From Candidatus Viadribacter manganicus (GTDB lineage Bacteria > Pseudomonadota > Alphaproteobacteria > Caulobacterales > Aquidulcibacteraceae): 64,000 bases of DNA. Below, piece by piece: positions 53,274-63,582 of this stretch. Below the pieces are notes generated by a model. That model ran no database searches. It was given only the letters and a program-made list of their open reading frames with translations, and was not told the origin of the DNA. The DNA is taken from NCBI RefSeq assembly GCF_001679665.1, contig NZ_CP013244.1, forward strand, positions 2,054,980 through 2,118,979. The letters are read 5' to 3'. Position 1 is the stretch's first letter. Each line of letters starts with the position of its first letter. The translations under genes and the position numbers were made by a program.

Positions 53274-53867
53274 ATGCGGCGGATAATCCTCACAGCCATT
53301 GCAGCTATGACGCTGAGCGTTGGTGCGTGCGAGCGCAACAGCGACAAATCCAACGTTCCCGGCGAGCGGCCGCAGACCGTCGTCGAGCCGGAGACGCGCG
53401 TCGACACGGTGCCGCAAGAAGAGCCGGCGATCGCGCGTTCGCAATGGCGCGCCGCCAATGAAGACGCACGTTCCGTCACCGGCAATCTGCGTGTCAGCTT
53501 GCAGGGGCGCCGCGGTGGCCCGCTGGTGTTTGCGTTCGCCACCGGCGTCACGGTCGTTGGCCAACCGTACAATGTCGTTCCCGCGGACTCGCGCTCGGGC
53601 GTCGGCGGTCAAAGCTTCGCCGCCGTGCTTGGCGGCGATCCGCGCGTCGAGACCTATCTCTACCGGGTCGAGTCCGAGAACGTGACGCCGAGCGCGCCTC
53701 ATGGCGGCCTCTGCGGTGAAGCGGTGACGCGCCACCTGGCGGTCAGCGAGTTCGTCGATGGCGCGGGCCGTTGGGTGTTCAAGATCGCCGCGTTCAGCGG
53801 CGACGCCCGCCCGCCATCGAGCTCGGATCCGCAGCTCTGCAACGCCTACGCGTACACGGCGCAGTGA
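53274..53867 (+). CDS. lipoprotein of unknown function, inserted between infB and rbfA
   Basis: 197 residues with a lipoprotein signal (MRRIILTAIAAMTLSVGAC, Cys19). The mature part is beta-rich with Gly/Val segments such as RGGPLVFAFATGVTVVGQPY, and has a Cys in GGLCGEAVTRHLA and another in DPQLCNAYAY that could pair. It begins eight bases after the infB stop and ends one base before rbfA, so it is cotranscribed with translation factors. No family recognised. Confidence 0.75.
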   Translation: MRRIILTAIAAMTLSVGACERNSDKSNVPGERPQTVVEPETRVDTVPQEEPAIARSQWRAANEDARSVTGNLRVSLQGRRGGPLVFAFATGVTVVGQPYNVVPADSRSGVGGQSFAAVLGGDPRVETYLYRVESENVTPSAPHGGLCGEAVTRHLAVSEFVDGAGRWVFKIAAFSGDARPPSSSDPQLCNAYAYTAQ

Positions 53868-53868
53868 A

Positions 53869-54294
53869 ATGAAACGCAAGTCTCGTGGTCATGAGGGCGC
53901 AGGTCCCTCGCAGCGCCAATTGCGCGCGGCTGAACTCGTGCGCCACGCTCTGGTCGATATCGTCGCGCGCGAAGAGCTTCGTGATGCGGACCTCAAAGGC
54001 GCCTACGTCACCATTGGCGAAGTGCGCGCCTCGCCGGATCTGAAGCACATGACGGCGTTTGTCTCTTCTCTTGGACCAGGCGATCCGCAACGCATCGCCA
54101 ATGGGCTGACGCGCATCTCTTCATTCTTGCGTGGCCGTCTGGCGCGCAGGATCGATCTGAAATTCACGCCCGAACTGCACTTCCAGCCTGACATTTCCTA
54201 CGACGAAGCGCGCCACATCGAGGAGCTTCTCGCCAGCCCTGAAGTCGCGCGCGATTTGAAGCACGACGACGAGGAAGAAGAGGGCGAGCGCTAA
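53869..54294 (+). CDS. rbfA: ribosome-binding factor A
   Basis: 141 residues with the KH-like RbfA fold: [59 protein letters not shown]. Acts in 30S maturation. The acidic tail DDEEEEGER is family-like. TAATG overlap with truB. Confidence 0.95.
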   Translation: MKRKSRGHEGAGPSQRQLRAAELVRHALVDIVAREELRDADLKGAYVTIGEVRASPDLKHMTAFVSSLGPGDPQRIANGLTRISSFLRGRLARRIDLKFTPELHFQPDISYDEARHIEELLASPEVARDLKHDDEEEEGER

Positions 54295-55247
54295 TGGGCC
54301 GCCGGAAGAAAGGCGACGATGTTTCCGGCTGGGTCGTGCTCGACAAGCCGGACGACATGACCTCGACTCACGCGGTTTCTGCCGTCCGCCGCATCTTCAA
54401 TGCGCAGAAGGCCGGCCACGCCGGTACACTCGATCCGCTGGCTTCCGGCATCTTGCCGATCGCGTTGGGCGAGGCGACGAAGACTGTGCCGTGGCTAATG
54501 GAGGCGCGGAAAACGTACCTCTTCACGATCAAATGGGGTGTCTCGACCGATACCCAGGATCGCGAAGGCAAAGAGGTTGCGTCCTCGCCGGTTCGGCCAA
54601 CGCCGGAGGCCATTGGCGCGGCGCTGCTCGCGTTCATCGGCGACATCCAACAGGTGCCGCCGCAGTTCAGCGCCGTAAAGGTCGACGGCGAACGCGCTTA
54701 CGATCTTGCCCGCTCGGGCGAGACCGTTGAGCTCGAGCCGCGCCAGGTCACGGTCTACGAGGCCGAGCTCGTCGAGACCGATGGCGACCTCGCCACCTTC
54801 CGGTTTCGCTCCGGAAAAGGCTTTTATATCAGAGCTTTGGTTCGCGATCTTGCGGCCAAATTGGGTGCGGAGGGGCACGTTTGGCGCCTCCGCCGCACCG
54901 CCGTCGGCCCCTTCACCGAGGCCGATTCTGTCACCCTCGACGCGCTTGTGGATTTAGGTCATAAGGGCGCCGCGTCAGAACGCCTTAAACCCGTTGAGAC
55001 CGCGCTGGACGACATCCCGGCACTGGCCATCAATGGAGAGGACGCGTTCAAGCTCAGACAGGGACGGCCGATCGTCCTCCTCCCGCATGTGGTGGAGACG
55101 TTGAAGCCGCAGTTTCGAGATCGCCTTATCGGCGGTGTCGATGCGTCCCGGGCGGCATTGGCTCTCTATGAGGGCAAGGCCGTGGCTCTGGGTGACGTGC
55201 GAGCCGGGCGCTTTGAGCCTAGCCGCGTGTTCAACATCTCTGACTAA
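54294..55247 (+). CDS. truB: tRNA pseudouridine55 synthase TruB
   Basis: 317 residues with the catalytic Asp47 in [40 protein letters not shown] and [16 protein letters not shown]. Its first residues ([20 protein letters not shown]) match alphaproteobacterial TruB. It shares one base with rbfA. Confidence 0.96.
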   Translation: MGRRKKGDDVSGWVVLDKPDDMTSTHAVSAVRRIFNAQKAGHAGTLDPLASGILPIALGEATKTVPWLMEARKTYLFTIKWGVSTDTQDREGKEVASSPVRPTPEAIGAALLAFIGDIQQVPPQFSAVKVDGERAYDLARSGETVELEPRQVTVYEAELVETDGDLATFRFRSGKGFYIRALVRDLAAKLGAEGHVWRLRRTAVGPFTEADSVTLDALVDLGHKGAASERLKPVETALDDIPALAINGEDAFKLRQGRPIVLLPHVVETLKPQFRDRLIGGVDASRAALALYEGKAVALGDVRAGRFEPSRVFNISD

Positions 55248-55258
55248 GAGGAGTCCCG

Positions 55259-55528
55259 ATGTCGGTAACTGCAGAGCGCAAAGCTGCGCTCATTAAAGAT
55301 AATGCGAAGAGCAAAGGCGACACTGGTTCGCCGGAAGTTCAAGTTGCGATCCTCTCTGAGCGCATCGCCAACCTGACCGAACACTTCAAGACCCACAAGA
55401 AAGACAACCACTCGCGCCAAGGCCTTCTGAAGATGGTCAGCCAGCGCCGCCGGTTGCTCGACTATTTGAAGAATCGCGATGCCGCCCGTTACCAGGCGAT
55501 CATCGAGAAGCTGGGCCTGCGCCGCTAA
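55259..55528 (+). CDS. rpsO: 30S ribosomal protein S15
   Basis: 89 residues, the full S15 length: [58 protein letters not shown] lies a few bases before the ATG. Confidence 0.98.
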   Translation: MSVTAERKAALIKDNAKSKGDTGSPEVQVAILSERIANLTEHFKTHKKDNHSRQGLLKMVSQRRRLLDYLKNRDAARYQAIIEKLGLRR

Positions 55529-55620
55529 GCGCTCACCCGGTGAAGGGTGCTGGCGCAAACGCTTCAGACCTTCCGCGATCACTCTTCACGAACAACTTCC
55601 TGCGTTCGCGCAGGCACGAA

Positions 55621-55643
55621 CCTCCGGCCATTCGGGCCGGAGG
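55621..55643 (+). promoter_or_regulatory. rpsO-pnp intergenic hairpin, RNase III/PNPase control candidate
   Basis: CCTCCGGCC (55621-55629) and GGCCGGAGG (55635-55643) form nine perfect pairs around ATTCG, about 78 bases before pnp. Smaller hairpins flank it (CACCC/GGGTG near 55534 and GGAAGC/GCTTCC near 55689). In E. coli an RNase III-cleaved hairpin in the same place mediates PNPase autoregulation; a similar role here is inference. No T tract, so not a terminator. Confidence 0.5.
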
Positions 55644-55721
55644 CAATTCGCGCAACAGAATCCGCTGTTGCGTACCGACAAGGCCTGAGGAAGCACCGGC
55701 TTCCGGCCTGGAGTTAGATGT

Positions 55722-57956
55722 ATGTTTGATACCAAATCCGTTTCCATCGATTGGGCCGGGCGCAAGCTCACGCTCGAAACCGGCCGCGTTGCGCGCCAAG
55801 CTGACGGCGCCGTGTTCGCCAGCTGGGGTGAAACCGCGCTGCTCGCGACCGTCGTCTACGCGAAGGAAGCAAAGCCGGGACAAGACTTCTTCCCGCTGAC
55901 CGTGAACTACCAAGAAAAGTACTTCGCCTCGGGCCGCATTCCTGGCGGCTTTTTTAAGCGCGAAGGCCGTCCGACCGAACGCGAAACGTTGTTGTCGCGC
56001 CTGATCGACCGTCCGATCCGTCCGCTGTTCGTCGAGGGCTTCAAGAACGAAGTCCAAGTCATCATCACGGTGCTGAGCTGGGATAACGAAAACGAATCCG
56101 ATCTGCTCGCCATGGTTGCGGCCTCTGCCGCGCTGACGATTTCGGGCGTTCCGTTCATGGGCCCGATCGCCGCCAGCCGCGTCGGCTGGATCGACGGCAA
56201 GGCCGTTCTCAACCCGACCATCGAAGCGATGAAGACTTCGGATCTCGATCTCGTCGTCGCTGGCACCGCCAACGCGATCATGATGGTCGAGTCGGAAGTG
56301 AAGGAACTCAGTGAAGCGCAGATGCTTGAAGCGCTTTCGCTCGCACACAAGGGCATGCAGCCGGTGATCGATGCAATCATCGATCTTGCCGAACAAGCCG
56401 GCAAAGAGCCGTTCGCGTTCGACCCGCCGGATCACTCGGCGCTGCAAAAGAAAATCTTCGACCTCGTCGGCGGCGATCTCGCCTCGGCCTACAAGATCAC
56501 CAAGAAGGACGAGCGCTACGCCGCCGTCGGCGCGCAACGCGACAAAGCCAAGGCTGCGCTGGTGAAGTCTGATGCGAACCCGGATGGCGTCGACGCCAAT
56601 GTGTTCAAAGAGGTCTTCAAGGCTGTCGAAAGCGACATCGTCCGCACCCGCATCGTCAAGGAAAAGGGCCGCATCGACGGCCGTCCGGTCGATAAGGTTC
56701 GTCCGATTGAATCGATGGTTGGATTCTTGCCGCGTACGCACGGCTCGGCGCTGTTCACCCGCGGTGAAACGCAGTCGATCGTCGTCGCCACGCTCGGCAC
56801 CGGCGAAGATGAGCAATTCATCGACGCGCTCTCGGGCACGACCAAAGAGCGCTTCATGCTCCATTACAACTTCCCTCCCTACAGCGTCGGTGAAACCGGT
56901 CGAATGGGTGGCGCCGGCCGTCGCGAAATCGGCCACGGCAAGTTGGCTTGGCGCGCAATGAAGGCGGTGCTGCCGTCAGCTGAGCAATTCCCGTACACGG
57001 TCCGCATTGTGTCGGAGATCACCGAGTCGAACGGCTCGTCGTCGATGGCCACGGTTTGCGGTTCGTCGCTGGCGCTGATGGATGCGGGCGTTCCGATTTC
57101 GGCGCCGGTCGCCGGCGTCGCGATGGGTCTCATCCTCGAAGACTACGGCTTCGAAGTTTTGACCGACATCCTGGGTGACGAAGATCACCTCGGCGACATG
57201 GACTTCAAAGTCGCCGGCACCGCGAAGGGCATCACCTCGCTGCAGATGGACATCAAGGTTGCGGGCATCACGCAAGAGATCATGCAAGTCGCGCTCGACC
57301 GTGCCCATGGCGCGCGCCTGCACATCCTTGGCGAGATGAACAAGGCCATGGACGCCCCGCGCGGCGAAGTGGGCAAGAACGCCCCGCGTATCGAGCAGAT
57401 CAAAATCCCGACCGACAAGATCCGCGACGTGATCGGCACCGGCGGCAAGGTGATCCGCGAGATCGTGGAAAAGACCGGCGCAAAGGTGAACGTCGAAGAC
57501 GACGGTACGGTGAAGGTGGCTTCGGCCAACGCCGAGTCGATCGAAGCGGCGATCAAGTGGATCAAGTCGCTGACCTCCGAACCGGAAGTCGGCCAGATCT
57601 ACGAAGGCAAGGTCGTGAAGGTCATGGAATTTGGCGCCTTCGTGAACTTCTTCGGCGCTAAGGACGGCCTTGTCCACGTTTCCCAATTGGCGCGTGAGCG
57701 CGTTGAGAAGCCGGGCGATGTTGTGAAGGAAGGCGACACCGTGAAGGTGAAGCTCCTCGGCTTTGATGATCGCGGCAAGGTTCGCCTCTCGATGAAGGTT
57801 GTCGATCAAGCCACAGGCGCTGATCTGACCGCTGAACTTGGCGAGGAAGCGGTCGACGAAGGTCCGCGCCGTGAACGCAGCGACCGCGGTGATCGCGGCC
57901 CGCGTCGTGGCGGTGGCGGCCGTGATCGACCGCGTCGCGAGAGCTCGGGCGACTAA
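55722..57956 (+). CDS. pnp: polyribonucleotide nucleotidyltransferase (PNPase)
   Basis: 744 residues: two RNase PH domains (first from residue 10, second from about 310 with [20 protein letters not shown] and [20 protein letters not shown]), a KH domain ([20 protein letters not shown]) and an S1 domain ([20 protein letters not shown]), then an Arg/Gly-rich tail ([18 protein letters not shown]) that may bind RNA. Phosphorolytic 3'-5' exoribonuclease of the degradosome. Confidence 0.97.
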   Translation: MFDTKSVSIDWAGRKLTLETGRVARQADGAVFASWGETALLATVVYAKEAKPGQDFFPLTVNYQEKYFASGRIPGGFFKREGRPTERETLLSRLIDRPIRPLFVEGFKNEVQVIITVLSWDNENESDLLAMVAASAALTISGVPFMGPIAASRVGWIDGKAVLNPTIEAMKTSDLDLVVAGTANAIMMVESEVKELSEAQMLEALSLAHKGMQPVIDAIIDLAEQAGKEPFAFDPPDHSALQKKIFDLVGGDLASAYKITKKDERYAAVGAQRDKAKAALVKSDANPDGVDANVFKEVFKAVESDIVRTRIVKEKGRIDGRPVDKVRPIESMVGFLPRTHGSALFTRGETQSIVVATLGTGEDEQFIDALSGTTKERFMLHYNFPPYSVGETGRMGGAGRREIGHGKLAWRAMKAVLPSAEQFPYTVRIVSEITESNGSSSMATVCGSSLALMDAGVPISAPVAGVAMGLILEDYGFEVLTDILGDEDHLGDMDFKVAGTAKGITSLQMDIKVAGITQEIMQVALDRAHGARLHILGEMNKAMDAPRGEVGKNAPRIEQIKIPTDKIRDVIGTGGKVIREIVEKTGAKVNVEDDGTVKVASANAESIEAAIKWIKSLTSEPEVGQIYEGKVVKVMEFGAFVNFFGAKDGLVHVSQLARERVEKPGDVVKEGDTVKVKLLGFDDRGKVRLSMKVVDQATGADLTAELGEEAVDEGPRRERSDRGDRGPRRGGGGRDRPRRESSGD

Positions 57957-57978
57957 GCTCTAGCGTTAACGCAATCGG

Positions 57979-58014
57979 AAAAGCCCGCTTCGCAAGAGGC
58001 GGGCTTTTGTTTTA
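57979..58014 (+). terminator. intrinsic terminator after pnp
   Basis: AAAAGCCCGC (57979-57988) and GCGGGCTTTT (57999-58008) pair over ten bases; GTTTT follows. It ends the rimP-pnp operon. Confidence 0.92.
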
Positions 58015-58162
58015 ATAGGGCGATGGGATTGCAATCTTTTACCTCGCTCAAATGGCGCTCGTCGGCCTCTTTCTATGGGTTCCCATGCGCTCCTGCAGAT
58101 GGACGCAGCGCGCCGCATAGGCTTGTCTCTTTTTTGCCGCTTCCGGTGCTAGGCTCGGCGCC

Positions 58163-58387
58163 ATGTCGGATCTTGTGATCGTCGCCCGCTTTGCGTCGCG
58201 CCCAGAGGCGACTGTTGCGCAATCTCTCCTACGCAGTGAAGGCATCGAGACCCTCATGCCGGAGTTCAACGCGCTTCTCGCCGACTACGATCCATCGATG
58301 ATGGAACACGGCTGGCGCTTGCTCGCGCACAAAGATGATGCGGAAGAGGCGCAAGCTGTCCTTCGCGACGCGCAGATGGAAATTTAA
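58163..58387 (+). CDS. DUF2007 domain protein
   Basis: 74 residues: VIVARFASRPEATVAQSLLR, SEGIETLMPEFN and HGWRLLAHKDDAEEAQAVL form one DUF2007 domain, annotated elsewhere as a putative signal-transducing protein (a PII-like ferredoxin-fold). The stop overlaps that of the opposite-strand gene by 3 bases. Confidence 0.82.
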   Translation: MSDLVIVARFASRPEATVAQSLLRSEGIETLMPEFNALLADYDPSMMEHGWRLLAHKDDAEEAQAVLRDAQMEI

Positions 58388-58770
58388 GCTTCCTTTGTCG
58401 GCGTCGCGGCCCACGCGGCTAGCAACGCCGGCACGATCACAAGCCAAGCATCGACGCTGGCATTGCCAGTGCGCTGCATCGCGATATCCAGCACATGAAT
58501 CATAGCGTGCCCGCACATGAACGCAGCCCCCGCGATAGCGGCGGGCCAATAGCGCGGTCGGCACGCCCGCGCGAGCAGTGCGAGATTTGCTACAAGATAC
58601 GCAACGCCGATGTCGGAAACGAAGTGCGCGTTGAATGGTCCGGTGTGCGCCAGCCCCGGAACGCTGTCGTACCAAAGCGCCGGCGCAGCCAGCATGAACA
58701 CGCCGTTCGCCGCGCCGCCTAAACCGAGCAGCCCAGCGGCAACGCGTTTTATCGGCTCCAGCTTATTCAC
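58384..58770 (-). CDS. small integral membrane protein
   Basis: 128 residues from the GTG at 58770, which overlaps the fabI end by 8 bases. About four membrane spans: near 9-30 (AAGLLGLGGAANGVFMLAAP), 44-64, 68-90 and 100-122. His/Tyr residues (HFVSDIGVAYLVANL, CGHAMIHVLDIAM) are scattered as in several unnamed alphaproteobacterial membrane families. Function unknown; it could be cotranscribed with fabI. Confidence 0.7.
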   Translation of the reverse strand: MNKLEPIKRVAAGLLGLGGAANGVFMLAAPALWYDSVPGLAHTGPFNAHFVSDIGVAYLVANLALLARACRPRYWPAAIAGAAFMCGHAMIHVLDIAMQRTGNASVDAWLVIVPALLAAWAATPTKEA

Positions 58771-59578
58771 CGTCCGGCGATGGCACGCCGACGATGTGGA
58801 AGCCGGCGTCGACGTGGATGACTTCACCGGTGGTCGAGCGGCCGAGGTCTGAGCATAGCCAGAGCGCGCAACCGGCAATGCCTTCCATCGACGTGTCTTC
58901 TTTCATTACCGACCATTCGCGGCCGGTTTGGATGAGCCCGCGGCCACCTTGGATGCCGGCGATGGCGAGCGTGCGCATCGCGCCCGCGCTGATCGCATTG
59001 ACCCGAATACCGGCCGGGCCGAGGTCGCGCGCCATGTAGCGCATCGATGCTTCGAGCGCCGCTTTGGCAACGCCCATGACGTTGTAGCTTGGCAGCACGC
59101 GTTCGGCGCCGAGATAGGTGAGCGTGATCATCGAGCCGCCGCGCTCCATCATTTTTGAGGCGCGTCTGCCGGCTGCGACGAACGAGAAGGCGGAGATATC
59201 CATCGAGCGCAGGAAGTTCTCGCGTGTCGTATTCTCGACGAAGGAGCCCTTGAGTTCGTTTTTGTCGGAGAAGGCGATGGAGTGGACGAGGAAGTCGAGC
59301 TTGCCCCACTTTTGCTTCAGCGCGTCAAAGACGGAATCGAGCTGCGCATCGTTGGTCGCGTCGCACTCGAGCATGGTGTCGGCGCCGATGCTTTGGACCA
59401 ACGGGCGCACGCGCTTTTCGAGTGCGTCGCCTTGGTAAGTGAAGGCGAGTTCCGCGCCCTGGGCTGCGAGCTGTGAAGCAATGCCCCACGCAATCGACTT
59501 GTCATTGGCGACGCCCATGATCAGGCCGCGCTTGCCGCGCATCAACTCGCCCTTCGGAAACACCCACTCGTCGGCCAT
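58763..59578 (-). CDS. fabI: enoyl-ACP reductase FabI
   Basis: 271 residues, SDR fold: GLIMGVANDKSIAWGIASQL binds NADH and the catalytic pair is in LTYLGAERVLPSYNVMGVAK (Tyr155, Tyr165, Lys172 by alignment with E. coli FabI). AGGAGC lies upstream of the ATG. It performs the last step of each fatty-acid elongation cycle; a target of triclosan in other bacteria. Confidence 0.96.
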   Translation of the reverse strand: MADEWVFPKGELMRGKRGLIMGVANDKSIAWGIASQLAAQGAELAFTYQGDALEKRVRPLVQSIGADTMLECDATNDAQLDSVFDALKQKWGKLDFLVHSIAFSDKNELKGSFVENTTRENFLRSMDISAFSFVAAGRRASKMMERGGSMITLTYLGAERVLPSYNVMGVAKAALEASMRYMARDLGPAGIRVNAISAGAMRTLAIAGIQGGRGLIQTGREWSVMKEDTSMEGIAGCALWLCSDLGRSTTGEVIHVDAGFHIVGVPSPDGE

Positions 59579-59682
59579 AGCTCAAAGCTCCTCTTTGTCG
59601 GGAGCCATAGCCGCTTTGCAGTCAAATCGGAACCCTGAAGGGTTGGCGGCGTTCAGCAGCACGAAGATTTCAGGACGCCCGA

Positions 59683-59910
59683 ATGGCCAAAATCTATGAA
59701 ACCCGCATCGACCATGACGCATTGGACCTCATCGAGGTCGATCCACCGTCATCGCGGTGGCGCTGGCTCTGGGGCGCGGTGTTCGTCGCGTTCTTGATGA
59801 TTGGCGCAGTCACCGGCCTGACATTGGCCACAGGTTCGTTCTCTGATGCAGCTGAGGTGGCGCAGAACGGCTTCGCCGCCAACCAAACGGGCGAACTCGC
59901 GACGAACTAA
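59683..59910 (+). CDS. small single-span membrane protein
   Basis: 75 residues: a charged N-terminus (MAKIYETRIDHDALDLIEVD), one membrane span at about 26-51 (WLWGAVFVAFLMIGAVTGLT) and a polar C-terminal tail. No family recognised. It sits alone between fabI and fabB on the opposite strand, breaking the fab group. Confidence 0.6.
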   Translation: MAKIYETRIDHDALDLIEVDPPSSRWRWLWGAVFVAFLMIGAVTGLTLATGSFSDAAEVAQNGFAANQTGELATN

Positions 59911-59987
59911 CCCCTCGTCTCAACGGGATCGCTTAGAGCGCCGGCCTTTAGGGGCTGGCGCTCGCCATTTGTGATGTCAGTTGCGTA

Positions 59988-61202
59988 TCAGGCCGCGATG
60001 CGCGTGAACGCCAACGACGCGTTGGTGCCGCCAAATCCGAACGAATTGCTCAGCACGCAGTTCAGCTCACGATCGACGCGCTGACGCAGGATCGGCAGAT
60101 CTTCGAACGCCGGATCGAGGTCTTCGATGTGCGCGCTCTCGCAGGCAAAACCGTTGTTGAGCATCAGAATCGAATAGATTGCTTCCTGCGCACCGGCCGC
60201 GCCAAGCGAGTGGCCGGTCAGAGACTTTGTGCTCGAAATCAGCGGCAACTTCGAACCGAACACCGCGCGCACCGCTTCCATCTCTTTAAGATCACCCACC
60301 GGCGTCGAAGTGCCGTGCGGATTGAGATAATCGACGGGGCGATCGACGTATTTCAGCGCCATCTTCATGCAGCGCGCTGCGCCCTCGCCGGAGGGCGCGA
60401 CCATGTCGTGTCCATCGCTGTTGGCGCCATAGCCCGCGACCTCAGCGTAGATCTTTGCGCCGCGCTTGCGGGCCCGCTGGTATTCTTCCAACACCAGCAC
60501 GCCAGCGCCGCCGGCGATGACGAAGCCGTCGCGGTTCCTATCGTAGGCGCGCGAGGCCTTCTCCGGCGTGTCGTTATATTTCGAGCTCATCGCGCCCATG
60601 GCGTCGAACAGCACGGAGAGTGTCCAGTCGAGCTCTTCGGAGCCCCCGGCGAACATGATGTCCTGACGCCCCGCGGCGATGTGTTCGTAGGAATCGCCGA
60701 TGCAATGCGCGCTCGTCGCGCAGGCTGAGCTGATCGAATAATTGATGCCGCGGATTTCGAACGGCGTCGCCAATGTGGCGCTTGCCGTCGAACTCATCGC
60801 CTTCGGCACCGCGAACGGCCCGACGCGTTTGGCGCCTTTCTCACGCGCCGTGTCGGCAGCGGTAACGATGGCGCGCGCGGACGGGCCGCCCGAGCCCATG
60901 ATGATGCCGGTGCGCTCGTGCGAGATTTCGTCCTTCTGCAGGCCGCTATCGGTGATCGCCTGTTCCATGGCGATGTAGTTCCAGCCCGAGCCTTCGCCCA
61001 TGAACCGCATCACGCGTTTATCGACGACGTCTTCCGGATTGAGCTGCGGCTGTCCCGATACTTGCGAACGGAAGCCGCGCTCAGCGTAATCGGGCGCCGC
61101 GCGAATGCCGCTCTTGGCTTCGCGCAAACTGGCGAGCACTTCTTGCGTATTGTTTCCGATCGAGGAGACGATCCCCATGCCGGTGACGACGACGCGACGC
61201 AT
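59988..61202 (-). CDS. fabB: 3-oxoacyl-ACP synthase I FabB
   Basis: 404 residues with thiolase fold: nucleophile Cys161 in [15 protein letters not shown] and the two His in [11 protein letters not shown] and [17 protein letters not shown]. The fabA-fabB pairing indicates anaerobic-type unsaturated fatty acid synthesis. It begins 12 bases after fabA. Confidence 0.95.
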   Translation of the reverse strand: MRRVVVTGMGIVSSIGNNTQEVLASLREAKSGIRAAPDYAERGFRSQVSGQPQLNPEDVVDKRVMRFMGEGSGWNYIAMEQAITDSGLQKDEISHERTGIIMGSGGPSARAIVTAADTAREKGAKRVGPFAVPKAMSSTASATLATPFEIRGINYSISSACATSAHCIGDSYEHIAAGRQDIMFAGGSEELDWTLSVLFDAMGAMSSKYNDTPEKASRAYDRNRDGFVIAGGAGVLVLEEYQRARKRGAKIYAEVAGYGANSDGHDMVAPSGEGAARCMKMALKYVDRPVDYLNPHGTSTPVGDLKEMEAVRAVFGSKLPLISSTKSLTGHSLGAAGAQEAIYSILMLNNGFACESAHIEDLDPAFEDLPILRQRVDRELNCVLSNSFGFGGTNASLAFTRIAA

Positions 61203-61214
61203 AAACTGCTCCCG

Positions 61215-61748
61215 TTATTTCATCTGGGCTTCGAGCTGTTCTGGTGAGAACAGGCCGACTTTGAGGTCCTTGGCCGTATAGATAGGAACGCCGTCTGCTT
61301 TCACGATGCCGTCGGCCACGCCCATGTGCAGCGAGCGGCGAATGACGCGCGTCATATCGATTTCGTAGGTCACGAGCTTGGTCTTCGGCGTGATCTGCCC
61401 GCGAAATGCAACTTCGCCCACGCCGAGCGCGCGGCCGCGTCCCGGCGAGCCCGACCAGCACATGAAGAAGCCCACCAGCTGCCACATGGCGTCGAGGCCG
61501 AGGCAACCCGGCATGACGGGGTCGCCGCGGAAGTGGCATTCGAAGAACCAACGTTCTGGATTGATGTCGTACTCGGCGATGATGTGGCCCTTGCCGGCCG
61601 AGCCGCCATCGATCGAAATCTGCGGGATGCGATCGAACATCAGCATTGGCGGCAGCGGCAGCTGCGCATTGCCGGGACCGAACATCTTGCCCTCGCCGGC
61701 GGCGATCAGGTCTTCATAGGAAAGGCTGGAGGGACCTGCGGTGGTCAT
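61215..61748 (-). CDS. fabA: 3-hydroxydecanoyl-ACP dehydratase/isomerase FabA
   Basis: 177 residues from the ATG at 61748, with the active site [20 protein letters not shown] (His72, Asp86). [12 protein letters not shown] is characteristic of FabA as opposed to FabZ. It introduces the cis double bond for unsaturated fatty acids. A CCCGGC/GCCGGG hairpin lies upstream. Confidence 0.95.
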   Translation of the reverse strand: MTTAGPSSLSYEDLIAAGEGKMFGPGNAQLPLPPMLMFDRIPQISIDGGSAGKGHIIAEYDINPERWFFECHFRGDPVMPGCLGLDAMWQLVGFFMCWSGSPGRGRALGVGEVAFRGQITPKTKLVTYEIDMTRVIRRSLHMGVADGIVKADGVPIYTAKDLKVGLFSPEQLEAQMK

Positions 61749-61896
61749 GCTGCGTCTCTGCCGGAAAAGGGGGAAAATCCCGCCCGGCTTACAGGCCGGG
61801 GGAGGCAGGGGCAAGGCAAGGACGATGGCCTGACGCCACGGATCTAGGGTCGGCGGGCGGTTCGGGGGCCCTCGGGCCACCGCATCGCGCTTTGCG

Positions 61897-62382
61897 TCAG
61901 GGTCGCGTTGCTTGATCGAGGCCGGCGCATTCGCCGCCCCAAAGTGAGGCGTTCTGGACCCAGCCGATGCGTCCGCCGACGGCGACCCGCCGCCAATCCC
62001 CATCACAGCGCGTCACCGCGCCAATGACCCCGGGCATCAGATAGGCGACGACTTGTCCATTGGCCCGCGCCGTCCGGCGCAACGTCGCTTGTTCGCGCAC
62101 ATAGACGGTGCGCCGTGCTTCCAAATCTTCGCTCCGCATCCAGACTTCATCGCCGTCAGGATCGCGCACGCGTTTCCAGCCTTCGCGCTCGGCCAGCACC
62201 ATCACCGGCAACCCGGCGCGCTGATAGAGCCACGCGACGCGCTGATCGGCGCCCGGGCCTTGGCGACCTTCGACGCCGTCCATCCGGACGCTCATGAAGT
62301 GCGCCGGCTGGTCGGCCGTCGCCGAGCTCAGGGAAAACAGGGCGGTCGCCGCGACGATCGCGGCACAAATCCCACTGCGCAT
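61897..62382 (-). CDS. exported SH3-domain protein
   Basis: 161 residues: a signal peptide ([20 protein letters not shown], cleavage near ATA-DQ), then two SH3-like (DUF1058 type) units: [20 protein letters not shown] with [20 protein letters not shown], and [20 protein letters not shown] with [20 protein letters not shown]. An ATG ten codons upstream (62412) is possible but would bury the signal peptide. Probably periplasmic, perhaps cell-wall binding. Confidence 0.82.
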   Translation of the reverse strand: MRSGICAAIVAATALFSLSSATADQPAHFMSVRMDGVEGRQGPGADQRVAWLYQRAGLPVMVLAEREGWKRVRDPDGDEVWMRSEDLEARRTVYVREQATLRRTARANGQVVAYLMPGVIGAVTRCDGDWRRVAVGGRIGWVQNASLWGGECAGLDQATRP

Positions 62383-62533
62383 GACCCAACTCTTGATCTG
62401 GCCCCTCGCCATTGCCGGCAGGGAAGGCGGAGATCATGCAGAGGCGCCGTGAAAGCGGGCTTAATACTCGGGTTAAACTGGCGCCATTATGCCCTCGCTT
62501 GGAGCCCGGCGCGGCGTGGTTTATGGAAGTTAA

Positions 62534-63520
62534 ATGTCGTCGAAGAAGCTCAAGGTCGTCGTAACGCGCCGTCTCCCGGATCCGGTCGAGACGCGCCTCA
62601 AAGAATTGTTCGACGCGGAGCTCAACGTCGAAGACAAGCCTTTCACGGCCGAGGAACTCGCCGCGGCGGTGCAGCGCGCCGATGTGCTGGTGCCGACCGT
62701 GACCGATCGCATCGATAGCCGCATTCTTTCGCGCGCCGGCGATCAGCTTCGCTTGATCGCCCAATTTGGCGCCGGCGTTGACAACATCGACGTCGCCACC
62801 GCCGTTCAACGCGGCATCACCGTCACCAACACCCCGGGTGTGCTCACCGAAGACACCGCCGACATGACGATGGCGCTAATTCTCGCTGTCCCGCGCCGCA
62901 TCGTCGAAGGCGTGAAGATCATCGAGCAGGATAAGTTCACCGGCTGGTCGCCGACCTGGATGATGGGCCGCCGCATCACAGGCAAGCGTCTCGGGATTAT
63001 CGGCATGGGCCGCATTGGTCAGGCCGTCGCGCGTCGCGCCAAGGCGTTCGGCTTGCAGATCCACTATCACAACCGCCGCAAGGTGGCGCCGCACATCGAA
63101 GCCGAACTCGATGCAACCTATTGGGACAGCCTCGATCAGATGCTGTCGCGCATGGATATTGTCTCGGTGAACTGCCCACACACGCCGGCGACGTATCATT
63201 TGCTTTCGTCGCGCCGACTCGCGCTGCTGAAGCCACACGCCTACATCGTCAACACCGCCCGCGGCGAAGTGATCGATGAAGGCTCGCTCGCACGTATGCT
63301 CGAAAAGGGCGAACTCGCCGGGGCTGGTCTTGACGTGTTCGAGAACGAACCCGCGATCAATCCGAAGCTCAAGAAGCTCACCAATGTCGTGCTGTTGCCG
63401 CATATGGGGTCCGGCACCATCGAAGGTCGCATCGACATGGGCGAGAAGGTCATCATCAACATAAAGACCTTCGCTGACGGCCATAAGCCGCCGGATCGTG
63501 TCATCCCAGCGATGCTGTGA
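62534..63520 (+). CDS. D-2-hydroxyacid dehydrogenase (glyoxylate/hydroxypyruvate reductase-like)
   Basis: 328 residues: NAD-binding LGIIGMGRIGQAVARRAKAF and the catalytic Arg (VNTARGEVIDE), Glu (LDVFENEP) and His (LLPHMGSGT). The QFGAGVDNIDVATAVQRGI and NTPGVLTEDTADMTMALILA segments match the GyaR/glyoxylate reductase branch. Substrate specificity is not certain. Confidence 0.9.
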   Translation: MSSKKLKVVVTRRLPDPVETRLKELFDAELNVEDKPFTAEELAAAVQRADVLVPTVTDRIDSRILSRAGDQLRLIAQFGAGVDNIDVATAVQRGITVTNTPGVLTEDTADMTMALILAVPRRIVEGVKIIEQDKFTGWSPTWMMGRRITGKRLGIIGMGRIGQAVARRAKAFGLQIHYHNRRKVAPHIEAELDATYWDSLDQMLSRMDIVSVNCPHTPATYHLLSSRRLALLKPHAYIVNTARGEVIDEGSLARMLEKGELAGAGLDVFENEPAINPKLKKLTNVVLLPHMGSGTIEGRIDMGEKVIINIKTFADGHKPPDRVIPAML

Positions 63521-63543
63521 CGTAACGCAAAACGCTTGCGCTT

Positions 63544-63581
63544 CCCTGCCCAGCCATCAAGGTGAGCGGCAGGGGATGGCT
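63544..63581 (+). promoter_or_regulatory. interleaved inverted repeats in the 5' UTR of the DUF885 gene
   Basis: CCCTGCC (63544-63550) pairs with GGCAGGG (63568-63574), and AGCCATC (63552-63558) with GATGGCT (63575-63581); the order a-b-a'-b' makes the two stems mutually exclusive or pseudoknotted. The ATG begins two bases later, and the likely Shine-Dalgarno (AGGGG) lies inside the second arms. Confidence 0.45.
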
Positions 63582-63582
63582 C

